Notes: generated from the sequence alone by a model not told the origin. Counted from the stretch's first letter, positions 51,503 through 60,880 are shown. The stretch is DNA of 64,000 nucleotides from JACOMS01 sp051252005 (GCA_051252005.1 JBPOEZ010000004.1:186001-250000), one strand, 5' to 3'. Program-made: numbers and translations.

Positions 51503-52207
51503 ATGACCCAAGCCAAGGAAAATGCCGCGCTCGCAGCGCTAGATTTTGTTGAAGACGGAATGACACTTGGGCTGGGTTCCGGCTCCACGGCTGAAATTTT
51601 TATCGAAAAACTTGGCGAACGGATTGCTGGCGGGCTTAAAATACAGGGCATCCCGACATCACTGGCCACGCAAGCGTGCGCCAAAGAAAACGGCGTCCCG
51701 CTTGTGGATGTAGACAGGGTTAGCGGTATTCACCTGACCATTGACGGCGCAGACGAAGTCGATCCTCTGTTTAATCTTATCAAGGGCGGCGGGGCGTGCC
51801 TATTGCGGGAAAAAATCATTGCTCACGCGTCTGACCGCATGGTGGTGATTACGGATAATTCTAAAATTGTGGAAAAGCTGGGCGCGTTCCCATTGCCCAT
51901 CGAAGTCGATCCGTTTGGTATGGCGCTCACGGCGGAACAGATTTACGTCGCGCTCAAAGAATCTGGCTGCGAAGAAGGGCAGACTGTCCTGCGGCAAAAG
52001 AAAGACGGCTCAGGCCCTTTAATCACAGACGGCGGACATTATATTTTAGACTGTAAATGCGGTATTATTCCCAATCCTGGCGAAACCGCTCATCTGCTGG
52101 ATCAACTGCCGGGCGTCATGGAGCACGGCCTGTTCATTGATTTGGCTGATGTGATCATTGTCGGCGAAACCGATCACGCCCGCGTAATGGAGCTGTCCCG
52201 TGAGTAA
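51503..52207 (+). CDS. rpiA: Ribose-5-phosphate isomerase A
   Basis: A 234-residue enzyme of the pentose phosphate pathway. Motifs are MTLGLGSGSTAEIF, the catalytic-site IDGADEVDPLFNLIKGGGACLLREKI, and the C-terminal VMEHGLFIDLADVIIVG. It begins 5 bases after glmU and its stop overlaps the gor start by 8 bases. Confidence 0.97.
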   Translation: MTQAKENAALAALDFVEDGMTLGLGSGSTAEIFIEKLGERIAGGLKIQGIPTSLATQACAKENGVPLVDVDRVSGIHLTIDGADEVDPLFNLIKGGGACLLREKIIAHASDRMVVITDNSKIVEKLGAFPLPIEVDPFGMALTAEQIYVALKESGCEEGQTVLRQKKDGSGPLITDGGHYILDCKCGIIPNPGETAHLLDQLPGVMEHGLFIDLADVIIVGETDHARVMELSRE

Positions 52208-53558
52208 ATTTGACTACGATCTTTTTGTAATTGGCGCAGGCTCAGGCGGTGTTCGTTCTGCTCGTATGGCTGCGCAGCTTGGCAAACGCGTCGGCGTGGC
52301 CGAGGAAAGCCGCCCTGGCGGGACATGCGTAGTGCGCGGATGCGTGCCGAAGAAATTTCTTGTCTACGGCGCGGATTATGGCGCATCGATTAAAAAAGCC
52401 AAAGGTTATGGCTGGAGCGCAGAAAATGTGTCCTTTGATTGGCCCACTTTGCGCGATCATATTCAGACCGAAGTCTCGCGCCTCTCTGGTATCTACGCCG
52501 GAATTTTGGAGCGCAACGGCGCGACGCTCTATTCCGAACGTGCTGAATTCGTAGATGCAAATACTGTGCGGCTGACGACAAGCGGAAAGACTATCACGGC
52601 TGAGACCATTTTGGTGGCTGTCGGCGGCCGTCCATGGATGCCGGGACTTAAGGGCGCGGAACATGCAATTACGTCTGATGAAGCCTTTGTTCTTCCGAAG
52701 CTACCCGAACGGGTTTTGGTTGTTGGCGGCGGTTATATTGCCTGTGAGTTTGCCGGAATTTTCGCAGGTCTTGGCGTGAAAACGGTGCAGGCTTATCGTG
52801 GTAACTCTTTACTCAACGGTTTTGACGCTGATGTTCGCCGTGTTGTTGACCGCGTACAGGATACAAATGGTATCGATTTGCGCTTCGGCGCGTCCCCGAC
52901 TGAGATCAAGAAGGTTGGCGGCGGCTACAAAGTCACCTTTGATGACGGCACGCAAATGGGTACTGACCTTGTCATGATGGCCACAGGCCGCAAGCCTCAC
53001 ACAATTGGGCTTAAGCTCGAAAAAGCGGGTGTCGAAACCGATAAAAACGGCGCGGTGATTGTGGATGAGTTTTCTCAAAGCACGGTTGCAAACATCTACG
53101 CTGTAGGCGACGTTACCAACCGCGTGAATCTCACGCCTGTAGCGATCCGCGAGGGTATGGCGTTTATCGACACGGTCTTTAACGGTAAACCTAGAGCTTA
53201 TGATCACACGGATATTGCCAGCGCGGTCTTTACACGTCCGCCTGTTGGCTCCGTTGGGCTCGGCGAGGGCGAGGCCCGCACACTACACAAAGACATAAAG
53301 GTCTACGAAACTGACTTCCGGCCTATGGCGAACATATTGTCGGGCTCAGAGCACCGCTATTACATCAAGGTTATAACGGCTGGCAAAGACGAAAAAGTCG
53401 TCGGCGTTCACATCGTGGGTGATTATGCCGGCGAAGTCATTCAGGCCGTCGGCATAGCGGTGAAAGCTGGCCTTACCAAGGCAGATTTCGATGCTACATG
53501 CGCCGTTCATCCCACAATGGCCGAAGAGCTTGTGACGCTCACTGAACGCAAAGAATAG
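52200..53558 (+). CDS. gor: Glutathione-disulfide reductase
   Basis: A 452-residue FAD/NADPH disulfide oxidoreductase. The FAD site is FVIGAGSGGVRSARMAAQLG, the redox-active disulfide is GGTCVVRGCVPKK, the NADPH-binding Rossmann is VLVVGGGYIACEFAGI, and the catalytic His-Glu pair of the partner subunit is in CAVHPTMAEELVTL. The start is GTG, overlapping rpiA. It keeps glutathione reduced and provides the thiol for the GST at 10175. Confidence 0.95.
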   Translation: MSKFDYDLFVIGAGSGGVRSARMAAQLGKRVGVAEESRPGGTCVVRGCVPKKFLVYGADYGASIKKAKGYGWSAENVSFDWPTLRDHIQTEVSRLSGIYAGILERNGATLYSERAEFVDANTVRLTTSGKTITAETILVAVGGRPWMPGLKGAEHAITSDEAFVLPKLPERVLVVGGGYIACEFAGIFAGLGVKTVQAYRGNSLLNGFDADVRRVVDRVQDTNGIDLRFGASPTEIKKVGGGYKVTFDDGTQMGTDLVMMATGRKPHTIGLKLEKAGVETDKNGAVIVDEFSQSTVANIYAVGDVTNRVNLTPVAIREGMAFIDTVFNGKPRAYDHTDIASAVFTRPPVGSVGLGEGEARTLHKDIKVYETDFRPMANILSGSEHRYYIKVITAGKDEKVVGVHIVGDYAGEVIQAVGIAVKAGLTKADFDATCAVHPTMAEELVTLTERKE

Positions 53559-53566
53559 AGACTACC

Positions 53567-54976
53567 ATGCATGATATAAGAGCCATTCGCGAAAACCCGG
53601 AAAACTTTGACACGCTTCTCGCTAAGCGCGGACTTGAGCCGCTATCAAAGAAAATCCTCGACCGCGACGCGTTGATCCGCAAGGCGCTTCAAGTGGTGCA
53701 AGAAGCGGAAGCTGCGCGCAATAAAAACTCTAAACTTATCGGCCAAGCTATGGGCAAGGGCGAAAAAGAGGAAGCAGAACGTCTAAAAGCCGAAGTGCAA
53801 GGCGCGAAGAACGTTATCGCTGCCATGGGCGCGCAAGTCGACAGCGAGAAGGCCGCTTTGCAGGACATGCTTGCTGGTATTCCTAACCTGCCATTCGAAG
53901 ACGTTCCCGAAGGAGAAGATGAAAGCGGCAACATCGAACTCCATAGGTGGGGAACGCCGCGTAAATTCAATTTCGAACCCAAAGCCCATGATGATTTAGG
54001 CGCTGACCTCGGCATGATGGATTTCGAAACCGCCGCGAAAATGAGCGGGTCTCGGTTTGTGGTGCTGAGCGGAAAGCTGTCACGTCTTGACCGCGCGCTA
54101 GCCGCACTGATGCTAGATATTCAGACGGAAGAACATGGGTATGAAGAGACTACACCGCCGTTAATAGTTCGCCAAGAAGCCCTGTATGGAACGGGGCAAC
54201 TTCCAAAATTTATGGAAGACCTATACTTAGGCATGAGTGAAGGTGAGCGCGCTAAATTAAGTAATGCGGCCTTAGAACCCTTAAATGGTACTGTTGAACA
54301 GCTCGGTTTATCTCCTGAACAAAATGTCTTAAATTTGGTGAATGAAAGTTACGCGAAAGCCGAAACTCAAGAGGCCTTCTTTCTCATCCCAACCGCCGAA
54401 GTGTCCCTCACAAACATTGTGCGTGAATCTATCCTCGATGCCGAAACTCTCCCTAAACGCATGACGGCGCACACGCCGTGTTTCCGTTCCGAAGCGGGGT
54501 CTGCGGGGCGTGATACCAAGGGCATGATCCGGCAGCATCAGTTCAACAAGGTTGAGCTTGTCTCTATTGTAAACCCCGAGGAATCCGAAGCCGAACATAA
54601 ACGTATGTTGGGGTGTGCTGAAGAAGTGCTGAAACGCCTTGAATTGCCATACCGCGCCGTAGAGCTTTGCACAGGCGATCTTGGTTTTGGCGCGCGCCGC
54701 ACGTTCGATCTCGAAGTTTGGCTCCCGAGCCAAGACACATACCGCGAGATCAGCTCGATCTCTAACTGCGGAGATTTTCAAGCTCGCCGTATGAATGCTC
54801 GCTATAAACACGCCGCGAAAGACAACCGCTTCGTCCATACGCTCAACGGCTCTGGCCTTGCTGTCGGCCGCACGCTCGTTGCCGTATTGGAAAACTACCA
54901 AAACGAAGACGGGACGATTACTGTGCCCAAAGCGTTGGTGCCGTATATGAACGGCGTTGAGGTTATTGGCGGGTAA
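53567..54976 (+). CDS. serS: Seryl-tRNA synthetase with insertion in the catalytic domain
   Basis: A 469-residue class II synthetase, longer than the usual 425 to 430. The N-terminal 110 residues are the coiled-coil arm that contacts tRNA-Ser. The catalytic domain has TAEVSLTN, motif 2 TPCFRSEAGSAGRDTKGMIRQHQFNKVELV and motif 3 NGSGLAVGRTLVAVLENYQ. Between GTGQLPKF and FFLIPTAEV there are 58 residues, versus about 21 in E. coli. The insertion is encoded by noticeably AT-richer DNA (about 54215-54350). The active-site motifs are intact, so the enzyme should work. Confidence 0.95.
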   Translation: MHDIRAIRENPENFDTLLAKRGLEPLSKKILDRDALIRKALQVVQEAEAARNKNSKLIGQAMGKGEKEEAERLKAEVQGAKNVIAAMGAQVDSEKAALQDMLAGIPNLPFEDVPEGEDESGNIELHRWGTPRKFNFEPKAHDDLGADLGMMDFETAAKMSGSRFVVLSGKLSRLDRALAALMLDIQTEEHGYEETTPPLIVRQEALYGTGQLPKFMEDLYLGMSEGERAKLSNAALEPLNGTVEQLGLSPEQNVLNLVNESYAKAETQEAFFLIPTAEVSLTNIVRESILDAETLPKRMTAHTPCFRSEAGSAGRDTKGMIRQHQFNKVELVSIVNPEESEAEHKRMLGCAEEVLKRLELPYRAVELCTGDLGFGARRTFDLEVWLPSQDTYREISSISNCGDFQARRMNARYKHAAKDNRFVHTLNGSGLAVGRTLVAVLENYQNEDGTITVPKALVPYMNGVEVIGG

Positions 54977-54985
54977 TAAAGCTCT

Positions 54986-55089
54986 GTCATCCTGGACGTT
55001 TGTTTGCTTGCAAACAATAAGATCCGGGACCTCGAGAGGCGCCATCGCAAGCGATTACTGCGAGATCCCGGCGCAGGGCCGGGATGACG
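54986..55089. repeat. Palindromic intergenic repeat, copy 5 (with an inner hairpin)
   Basis: GTCATCC at the left and GGGATGAC at the right are the outer arms. An inner hairpin TTGTTTG-CTTG-CAAACAA interrupts the left half. The right half has GATCCCGGCG and GGCCGGGATGAC. It fills most of the gap between serS and surE. Confidence 0.8.
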
Positions 55090-55110
55090 GATATTTTGAG
55101 AAAGTGAAGC

Positions 55111-55875
55111 ATGAGAATACTTCTAACCAATGATGACGGCATAAATGCGCAGGGGCTTGTTGTTTTGCGGCGTATCGCTGAGCAGCTCTCTGATGATGTT
55201 TGGATTGTCGCGCCAGATACGGAGCAGTCCGCAGCGTCTCGCGGCGTATCGCTCCATAACCCAGTCAAAATCCGCAAAGTCGAAGATAAGGTCTTTTCTG
55301 TCTCTGGCACGCCGACGGATAGCGTCATTGTGGGACTACGGGAAATATTAGACGATAATCCGCCTGACCTTATTCTGTCCGGTGTGAACCGCGGGCAGAA
55401 TTTGGCCGAAGACGTGACATTTTCAGGCACGATCGCCGGCGCGCTTCAAGGCATGCAAATGGGCATTCCGTCTATTGCTTTATCACTTGCGCGCGGCTTC
55501 CAAGGCGCGAAAAGTTTGCCTTGGGAAACGGCGGAGCATCACGGGCCGGAGCTGCTAAAAAAACTCATCAAGCAGGGCTGGCCTGACAATGTTGTGCTCT
55601 CGATCAACTTCCCTGACGCCGCGCCCGAAAAGGTCAAAGGCGTCTTGATCACCCGCCAAGGTCACCGTGATTTCCAAATGAGCGGTATCGACAAACGCTC
55701 ACACCCGCGCGGGGGCCATTATTTTTGGCTGACTTACGGCGCGGCGCGCTCGAACCCGCCGCAGGGCACAGATTTGCGCGCGATTTATGACGGCTATATT
55801 TCCGTGACTCCTCTGCATACTGATTTGACCCATTTTGATACCATGGCCTCGCTCCAAGAAGCGTTTAGCACGTAA
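55111..55875 (+). CDS. surE: 5'/3'-nucleotidase SurE
   Basis: A 254-residue metal-dependent survival phosphatase. The metal site opens with ILLTNDDGINAQG, then VAPDTEQSAASRGVSL, LSGVNRGQNLAEDVTFSGTIAGALQG and TPLHTDLTH. It is followed 5 bases later by pcm, the classic surE-pcm pair. Confidence 0.97.
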   Translation: MRILLTNDDGINAQGLVVLRRIAEQLSDDVWIVAPDTEQSAASRGVSLHNPVKIRKVEDKVFSVSGTPTDSVIVGLREILDDNPPDLILSGVNRGQNLAEDVTFSGTIAGALQGMQMGIPSIALSLARGFQGAKSLPWETAEHHGPELLKKLIKQGWPDNVVLSINFPDAAPEKVKGVLITRQGHRDFQMSGIDKRSHPRGGHYFWLTYGAARSNPPQGTDLRAIYDGYISVTPLHTDLTHFDTMASLQEAFST

Positions 55876-55880
55876 GTCAT

Positions 55881-56504
55881 ATGTTTGATCCCGGCCTTAT
55901 GGACATGATTATGCGACTACGGAGCCGAGGGATTTTTGATACGGATGTTCTGCGTGCAATAGAAACCGCTCCGCGCAAACATTTCGTTGGTGATGATTTT
56001 TGGGACAAGGCGTATGCAGATCGCGCTCTACCGATTGCTTGCGGGCAGTCAATTTCAGAACCGCTGGCTGTTGCCATGATGACGCAAGCGCTTGAAGCTA
56101 AGCCCGACCATAAGCTGCTCGAGATCGGTACAGGCAGCGGCTACCATTCGGCGGTTCTCTCTCGTATCACTAAGCGCGTATATACGGTGGAACGTTATCA
56201 TCAACTTTTGAACTTGGCCGAATCGCGGTTTCAAAAGCTGGGCTTTACCAATATTGTGACGCGCCACGGGGACGGGCGATATGGGTGGAACGGACAAGCG
56301 CCTTTTGACCGCGTTATTGTCACTTGCGGCGTCAATTCTCCGCCCAAAGCGCTGCTGAAACAAGTGGCGTCTGGCGGCATCCTTATCGCCGTGGTCAAAG
56401 GGCAGTTAATGCGGTTCACGCGCGGGCAATATAAGTTCAAAGAAGAGACCATTTTGCCGCTTGAGCTTCCGCTTTCTGAGATAGGTAAGTCACACGTTCT
56501 TTAA
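55881..56504 (+). CDS. pcm: Protein-L-isoaspartate O-methyltransferase
   Basis: A 207-residue SAM-dependent repair enzyme acting on damaged Asp/Asn residues. Motif I is LLEIGTGSGYHSAVLS. The substrate-side segment is ACGQSISEPLAVAMMTQAL, and post I motifs are VYTVERYHQLLNLAE and VIVTCGVNSPPKALLKQV. Length and context (after surE) are typical. Confidence 0.96.
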   Translation: MFDPGLMDMIMRLRSRGIFDTDVLRAIETAPRKHFVGDDFWDKAYADRALPIACGQSISEPLAVAMMTQALEAKPDHKLLEIGTGSGYHSAVLSRITKRVYTVERYHQLLNLAESRFQKLGFTNIVTRHGDGRYGWNGQAPFDRVIVTCGVNSPPKALLKQVASGGILIAVVKGQLMRFTRGQYKFKEETILPLELPLSEIGKSHVL

Positions 56505-56587
56505 CGAGGCTTTACGCTTACGGTCTTGCGACTCGCGCGCGGCGGGTCTAAGAAGCCGTATAAATAATAATTCTAATGGAGGCCATT

Positions 56588-57556
56588 ATGGCACGGGCAA
56601 AAATCGCACTCATCGGCGCAGGAATGATTGGCGGCACGCTCGCTCACATCGCAGCACGCGAGGAGCTCGGCGACGTTGTCATGTTCGATATTTTCGAAGG
56701 CACAGCCAAGGGTAAAGCCCTCGATTTGGCCGAAGCGTCTCCTGTCTTTGGTAAAGACTGTAATCTTAAAGGCACAAATGATTATGCTGATATTGCGGGC
56801 GCAGATGTCTGCATCATCACGGCGGGTTTTCCTCGTAAGCCGGGCATGGACCGTAAAGACCTTGTCGGTAAGAACCTTGGCGTGATCAAGCAAGTCGCGG
56901 AAGGCATCAAAGAGCATGCACCGAAAGCGTTTGTGATCTGTATTACTAATCCTCTTGATGCCATGGTTTGGGCGTTGCAAAAGTTCTCAGGCTTACAGCC
57001 GCGTAAAGTTGTTGGTATGGCCGGCGTTCTTGATAGCGCGCGTTTCCGTTGGTTCCTTGCCGAAGAATTTGGCTGTTCTGTTCAAGACGTACATGCGTCT
57101 GTTCTTGGCGGCCACGGCGACACAATGGTGCCGCTAACACGTTACTCCACAGTCAACGGGGTGCCTCTTCCTGATCTGATCAAAATGAAATGGACAACAC
57201 AAGAGCGCATCGACGCAATCGTTGACCGTACCCGTAAGGGCGGCGGCGAAATCGTTGGCCTACTGGGTAATGGTTCTGCGTTCTACGCCCCTGCGGAAAG
57301 CGCTATTGAAATGGCGACATCTTATCTTCGCGATAAGAAACGTATCTTGCCTTGCGCAGTGCGTTTGTCGGGCCAAATCGCTGGTGTTCGCGGTCTGTAT
57401 GTGGGCGCGCCCGCTATGATCGGTTCTCGCGGTATCGAGAAAGTCATGAATATCCGTCTTAAAGCAGACGAGCGCGAAATGTTCATGAAATCAGTTGCTG
57501 CGGTTGAAAATATCATCGCTGAGTGTCAGGAAATGGAACCTGCGCTTCGCGATTAG
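56588..57556 (+). CDS. mdh: Malate dehydrogenase (LDH-like)
   Basis: About 322 residues, of the LDH-like malate dehydrogenase type used by alphaproteobacteria. The NAD site is ALIGAGMIGGTLA, the substrate loop GFPRKPGMDRKDLVG supplies the Arg pair selecting oxaloacetate, and the catalytic His is in VLGGHGDTMVPL. The start at 56588 follows TGGAGGCCATT; the upstream ATG at 56576 overlaps the ribosome-binding site itself, so it is less likely. A terminator follows. Confidence 0.97.
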   Translation: MARAKIALIGAGMIGGTLAHIAAREELGDVVMFDIFEGTAKGKALDLAEASPVFGKDCNLKGTNDYADIAGADVCIITAGFPRKPGMDRKDLVGKNLGVIKQVAEGIKEHAPKAFVICITNPLDAMVWALQKFSGLQPRKVVGMAGVLDSARFRWFLAEEFGCSVQDVHASVLGGHGDTMVPLTRYSTVNGVPLPDLIKMKWTTQERIDAIVDRTRKGGGEIVGLLGNGSAFYAPAESAIEMATSYLRDKKRILPCAVRLSGQIAGVRGLYVGAPAMIGSRGIEKVMNIRLKADEREMFMKSVAAVENIIAECQEMEPALRD

Positions 57557-57607
57557 GTCTAAGGCCATATTTATTTATCCCGCCCAATAAAGCGGAACTC
57601 AATATTA

Positions 57608-57636
57608 GTCCGTCTCTTTTTGAGACGGGCTTTTTT
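57608..57636 (+). terminator. Rho-independent terminator after mdh
   Basis: GTCCGTCTC and GAGACGGGC pair (one G-U) around a 5-base T loop and are followed by six T residues, 52 bases after the mdh stop. Confidence 0.88.
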
Positions 57637-57738
57637 GCGAGTGGAGTTTGAGGGCGAAGCCCAGCTCATCCACAGGCGCATGGTCGCTATGATCGTTCTC
57701 TTATTGAAGCGCCGCCAGAAATCAGGCACACGGCCTTT

Positions 57739-58449
57739 ATGAGTTTGCTCTCAAAAATACTGACGGCTGGCGCGCGGATATTTGGTCCGCCGCCGAAGAT
57801 TGATCTGGACGGCGCGCCCGGCCGGATCGAACCTGCGGGCGTGACCGCCGCATTGATCGCGCTTGGGGCCAAAATGGCGAAGTCGGACGGTGTGGTCACA
57901 GCAGACGAAATTGCGGCTTTCAAACGTGTTTTTCAGGCTAGCCCTGCGGACGATGCCATCATCGGGCGGTTCTTTGATCTCGCGCGGCAAACCACTTATG
58001 GATATAAAAGCTACGCCTCTATCGTTGCAAAACGGTTTCGGGCGCAACCTGCCGCGCTTGAAGATGTCATGGACGGACTGTTTCATATTGCGCTCGCGGA
58101 TGGCATCGTCACACACGATGAGCTTGAGTTTTTACAAACGGTTGGCGACATCTTTGGGTTCTCTGAGCGAGAGTTTCAGCGTATCAAAGTCGCGCATATA
58201 GGCCGCGCTAAGGATGACCCATATTTGATTCTAGGGATCGACGAGGATGTTACAGACGGTGAGCTTAAACGAGCGTACCGCAGAATGGCGGCAGCCAACC
58301 ATCCTGACCGAATGGTAGCACGGGGGCTGCCAAAGGAACTCACGGGGCTTGCCAACCACAAAATGGCGATGGTGAATAAGGCCTACACAGAAATTAAGCG
58401 CCAAAGGGCGGCACAAGGCTTACCGAAATTACATGAAGGTGGCTATTGA
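57739..58449 (+). CDS. TerB and J-domain protein (DjlA-like)
   Basis: A 236-residue co-chaperone-like protein. Residues 35-150 are a TerB helical domain (AALIALGAKMAKSDGVVTADEIAAFKRVF, GLFHIALADGIVTHDELEFL). Residues 165-235 are a J-domain with the HPD tripeptide in AAANHPDRM, which recruits DnaK. DjlA of enterobacteria has an N-terminal membrane anchor that is not obvious here. It is followed by a small membrane protein gene that may overlap its end. Confidence 0.88.
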   Translation: MSLLSKILTAGARIFGPPPKIDLDGAPGRIEPAGVTAALIALGAKMAKSDGVVTADEIAAFKRVFQASPADDAIIGRFFDLARQTTYGYKSYASIVAKRFRAQPAALEDVMDGLFHIALADGIVTHDELEFLQTVGDIFGFSEREFQRIKVAHIGRAKDDPYLILGIDEDVTDGELKRAYRRMAAANHPDRMVARGLPKELTGLANHKMAMVNKAYTEIKRQRAAQGLPKLHEGGY

Positions 58450-58480
58450 CCTTTTTAGTGTAAGCTACGACATTGACCTT

Positions 58481-58849
58481 ATGACACGCACTTTTTATAT
58501 TTCTGGCCAAACAAGCCTTCTACAAAATATTTTGCGCACGCTTTTCGTTGCCGCTGCCGCGGTAGGCGGATTGTTTGTCCTTGCGGCATCGGCGGCTTTT
58601 GCCTTCTTTATCGCGGCAGGGCTGTTGATTATTGGTGTTCTAACATTTGCGTTTTTCAAATTACGCGCCAAGCTTTTTGGGCGTCCATTTGGCCCGCAAG
58701 TGCAGTTTGAAAAGGCCCGCGCCGAAATGGAAGCAGCCCTTGGCGTCGCGCCGTCTCCTGCGGGTTCCGCAAAAAAGAACGCCGCTAAAACTGATGGCCC
58801 GATCATTGACGCGCACCAAACGCCTCACGGTTGGTCAGTCGACGACTAA
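58481..58849 (+). CDS. Small membrane protein of unknown function
   Basis: About 122 residues (138 if it starts at the ATG at 58433, which would overlap the J-domain gene by 17 bases). Two hydrophobic segments (ILRTLFVAAAAVGGLFVLAASAAFAFFIAAGLLIIGVLTFAFF) are followed by a basic, then Ala/Pro-rich soluble tail ending HQTPHGWSVDD. No family is recognised. The strong hydrophobic pattern supports a real gene. Its end overlaps the convergent DUF4166 gene by 4 bases. Confidence 0.65.
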   Translation: MTRTFYISGQTSLLQNILRTLFVAAAAVGGLFVLAASAAFAFFIAAGLLIIGVLTFAFFKLRAKLFGRPFGPQVQFEKARAEMEAALGVAPSPAGSAKKNAAKTDGPIIDAHQTPHGWSVDD

Positions 58850-59415
58850 TCAGTTTTGCGCTTTGCTGGCTCAATGTCGGCGATTGTTAGCGAGCCTTTA
58901 TAGGCGGCGATGACTCCGGCTAAAGGCACTCTAATCTCGACGTCAAAGTGAAATATGCCGTCTTTCTCATACTCGAAACTTGTTCCGCGCGGTAATAATG
59001 CCTTTGGCATGGGGCATCCAAGGATAAACCAGCGGCGCGGGATGAAGTGCAGCTCATCCCCTTTTTTCACAATCGCCATGGCGACGCTAAGCGGGCCAAA
59101 CCGTTCTATCATGAGGCGTGCATTGCGCCCTTTTCCGGCGCTAAGCTGGCTCTTAAAGCCTTTGCCGTCAAAACTGCGCTCCCATTTTTCACAGGAGGGA
59201 GCCGCGCTTATTGTCACCGTGATGGGCACTTTACCCATACTGGTATGGATTTTCAGGCTTTTGCGTATGAGCCCTGCGAGAATGTTTTTATCATACCGCG
59301 TTGTAGCTTGTCCGTTCCAGACTGTTTGAGCATGTCCGCTATGAAGAACTTTTAAGGACGGCGGAAGGTCTTCGAATACCGGGCCAAGAACCGTGCGAAA
59401 TAGAGACGTGGTCAT
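58846..59415 (-). CDS. DUF4166 family protein, second copy
   Basis: A 189-residue protein resembling DUF4166: RTVLGPVFEDLPPSLKVLHSG at the N-terminus, then GRNARLMIERFGPLSVAMAIVKKGDELHFIPRRWFILGCPMP and a closing EVRVPL-like DVEIRVPLAGVIAAYKGSL. Function unknown. It is the last of five reverse-strand genes, 2 bases after the epimerase. A second DUF4166 protein is upstream in the same operon. Confidence 0.8.
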   Translation of the reverse strand: MTTSLFRTVLGPVFEDLPPSLKVLHSGHAQTVWNGQATTRYDKNILAGLIRKSLKIHTSMGKVPITVTISAAPSCEKWERSFDGKGFKSQLSAGKGRNARLMIERFGPLSVAMAIVKKGDELHFIPRRWFILGCPMPKALLPRGTSFEYEKDGIFHFDVEIRVPLAGVIAAYKGSLTIADIEPAKRKTD

Positions 59416-59417
59416 GA

Positions 59418-60860
59418 TCAGTCGTCTCTACGCCCTGTTAGGCGAAAGAGTGTGGTTTCAATATCAGTGTCCATAAATTCAAAGCCGGATTTAAGGGCCT
59501 TTTCTGGGCAGACGTTCTGGCTTCCCATGAAAATTTCTGTCCCTAACCCGCCGAGGAGGCACAGGGCAAAGGATGGTATTTTTACCAAAGTCGGGCGGTA
59601 GAGCGCTTTGGACAGCGCTTGGGTGAAGGCTTTGTTCGTGACGGGATTAGGCGCGGCGGCGTTAACGGCGCCGTCTATCTCGGGGCTACTCATGATGTGA
59701 TGGATAAGCCGGACAATATCGCGCCGAGTGATCCAGCTCATGATTTGCTTGCCTGTGCCAAGCACGGCCCCTCCGCCAAGCTCTGTCGGTACAAGCATTT
59801 GGCCAAGCGTGCCGCCGTCTACGTCTAAAACGATGCCTGTACGGAGCAGGGCGGTTCTTATGCCGCTTTGGCGGGCCTTGGCTTCCCATGCGAGACAGAG
59901 TGACTGGGCGAAGCTGTCATCGTTTCGAATGTCGTCTTGCTCGCGGGCTGCGTCAGGGCATTCGCAGCCATAAATGCCAATGGCAGAGCCGCTGATCAAT
60001 AGGGCGGGTTTTACAGTAAGGCGCTTGATTAAAGCATTGATTTGACTCGTGATGGCAATCCGGCTGTCCATCATGTTCCGGCGATGCTTGCGTGTCCAAA
60101 GGGCGGCAATAGGCGCGCCCGCTAGGTTGATGACCGTTTCAATTTGGGCCTCATTGGGGAGTTGATCTAGGTTCGTGATGAGTTTGACGGGCGCATTTAA
60201 GTGCGCGGCGTGAGCCGTATCGCGCGTAAGAACTGTTACATCATATCCGGCTTTTTGCAGAGCGGGAATAAGCGCGCGTCCAATGAAGCCCGTGCCGCCA
60301 GTGATAAGGACGTTATGCGGAGCTTTTACACGCGGGAGAGCGGCCGCCTCTTTATTGTTATGCAACCTACTCAGTCTCATGGAGGCATGAAGGTCGCGAA
60401 AGCCAAATATCATGACGGCGATAGCGGCGGCGAGCATCATCCAGCCCCATAGGCCATGATCTGCGCGCAGCATGGCGCTTGGCCCCTTACTCCATCCCAG
60501 AAGCACGGGAGCAAGGCCCATCAATATAGCGCCGTAGTTCAGCGCCATGAGGGTGTGTAAAACACGTTCAGTGGCGGGAAGGGCGCGGGTTTTATCTTCC
60601 TCGACAAAGTCTTTAAGAGTGATAATGAGTTCAGCGCCGAGGATTATCGCGAGGGTAATCGCGAACATACCGCGCGGTTCCCAAAAGCTGAGCGCCGCAA
60701 ATATAACGGCGTAGAATAGATTGCGTATGCCGTGGAGCCGTAACTCATGGCGCTGTGATGTGCGCCAAGCGAGCCGTTCCTTGAGTTCATGATGATAGAG
60801 CGTATCGCCCGCGCCCATACAGAGCTGCGCGGCAATCAATATCCAGAGGAGCGTGGTCAT
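59418..60860 (-). CDS. TIGR01777-family sugar epimerase-like SDR with N-terminal membrane domain
   Basis: About 480 residues. Residues 1-155 hold four to five membrane segments (LLWILIAAQLCMGAGDTLYHHELKERLAWR, LHGIRNLFYAVIFAALSFWEPRGMF) that resemble DoxX-like domains. From about residue 175 it is an extended SDR: NVLITGGTGFIGRALIPALQKAGYDVTVLTRD, LAGAPIAALWTRKHRRNMMDSRIAIT, SGSAIGIYG, and NAAAPNPVTNKAFTQALSKAL at the end, typical of TIGR01777 (YfcH) proteins. The frame extends back to 61100, but AAGGACAT before the ATG at 60860 and the sensible N-terminus fix the start there. Confidence 0.88.
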   Translation of the reverse strand: MTTLLWILIAAQLCMGAGDTLYHHELKERLAWRTSQRHELRLHGIRNLFYAVIFAALSFWEPRGMFAITLAIILGAELIITLKDFVEEDKTRALPATERVLHTLMALNYGAILMGLAPVLLGWSKGPSAMLRADHGLWGWMMLAAAIAVMIFGFRDLHASMRLSRLHNNKEAAALPRVKAPHNVLITGGTGFIGRALIPALQKAGYDVTVLTRDTAHAAHLNAPVKLITNLDQLPNEAQIETVINLAGAPIAALWTRKHRRNMMDSRIAITSQINALIKRLTVKPALLISGSAIGIYGCECPDAAREQDDIRNDDSFAQSLCLAWEAKARQSGIRTALLRTGIVLDVDGGTLGQMLVPTELGGGAVLGTGKQIMSWITRRDIVRLIHHIMSSPEIDGAVNAAAPNPVTNKAFTQALSKALYRPTLVKIPSFALCLLGGLGTEIFMGSQNVCPEKALKSGFEFMDTDIETTLFRLTGRRDD

Positions 60861-60880
60861 TATATGTCCTTGCGAAAGGG

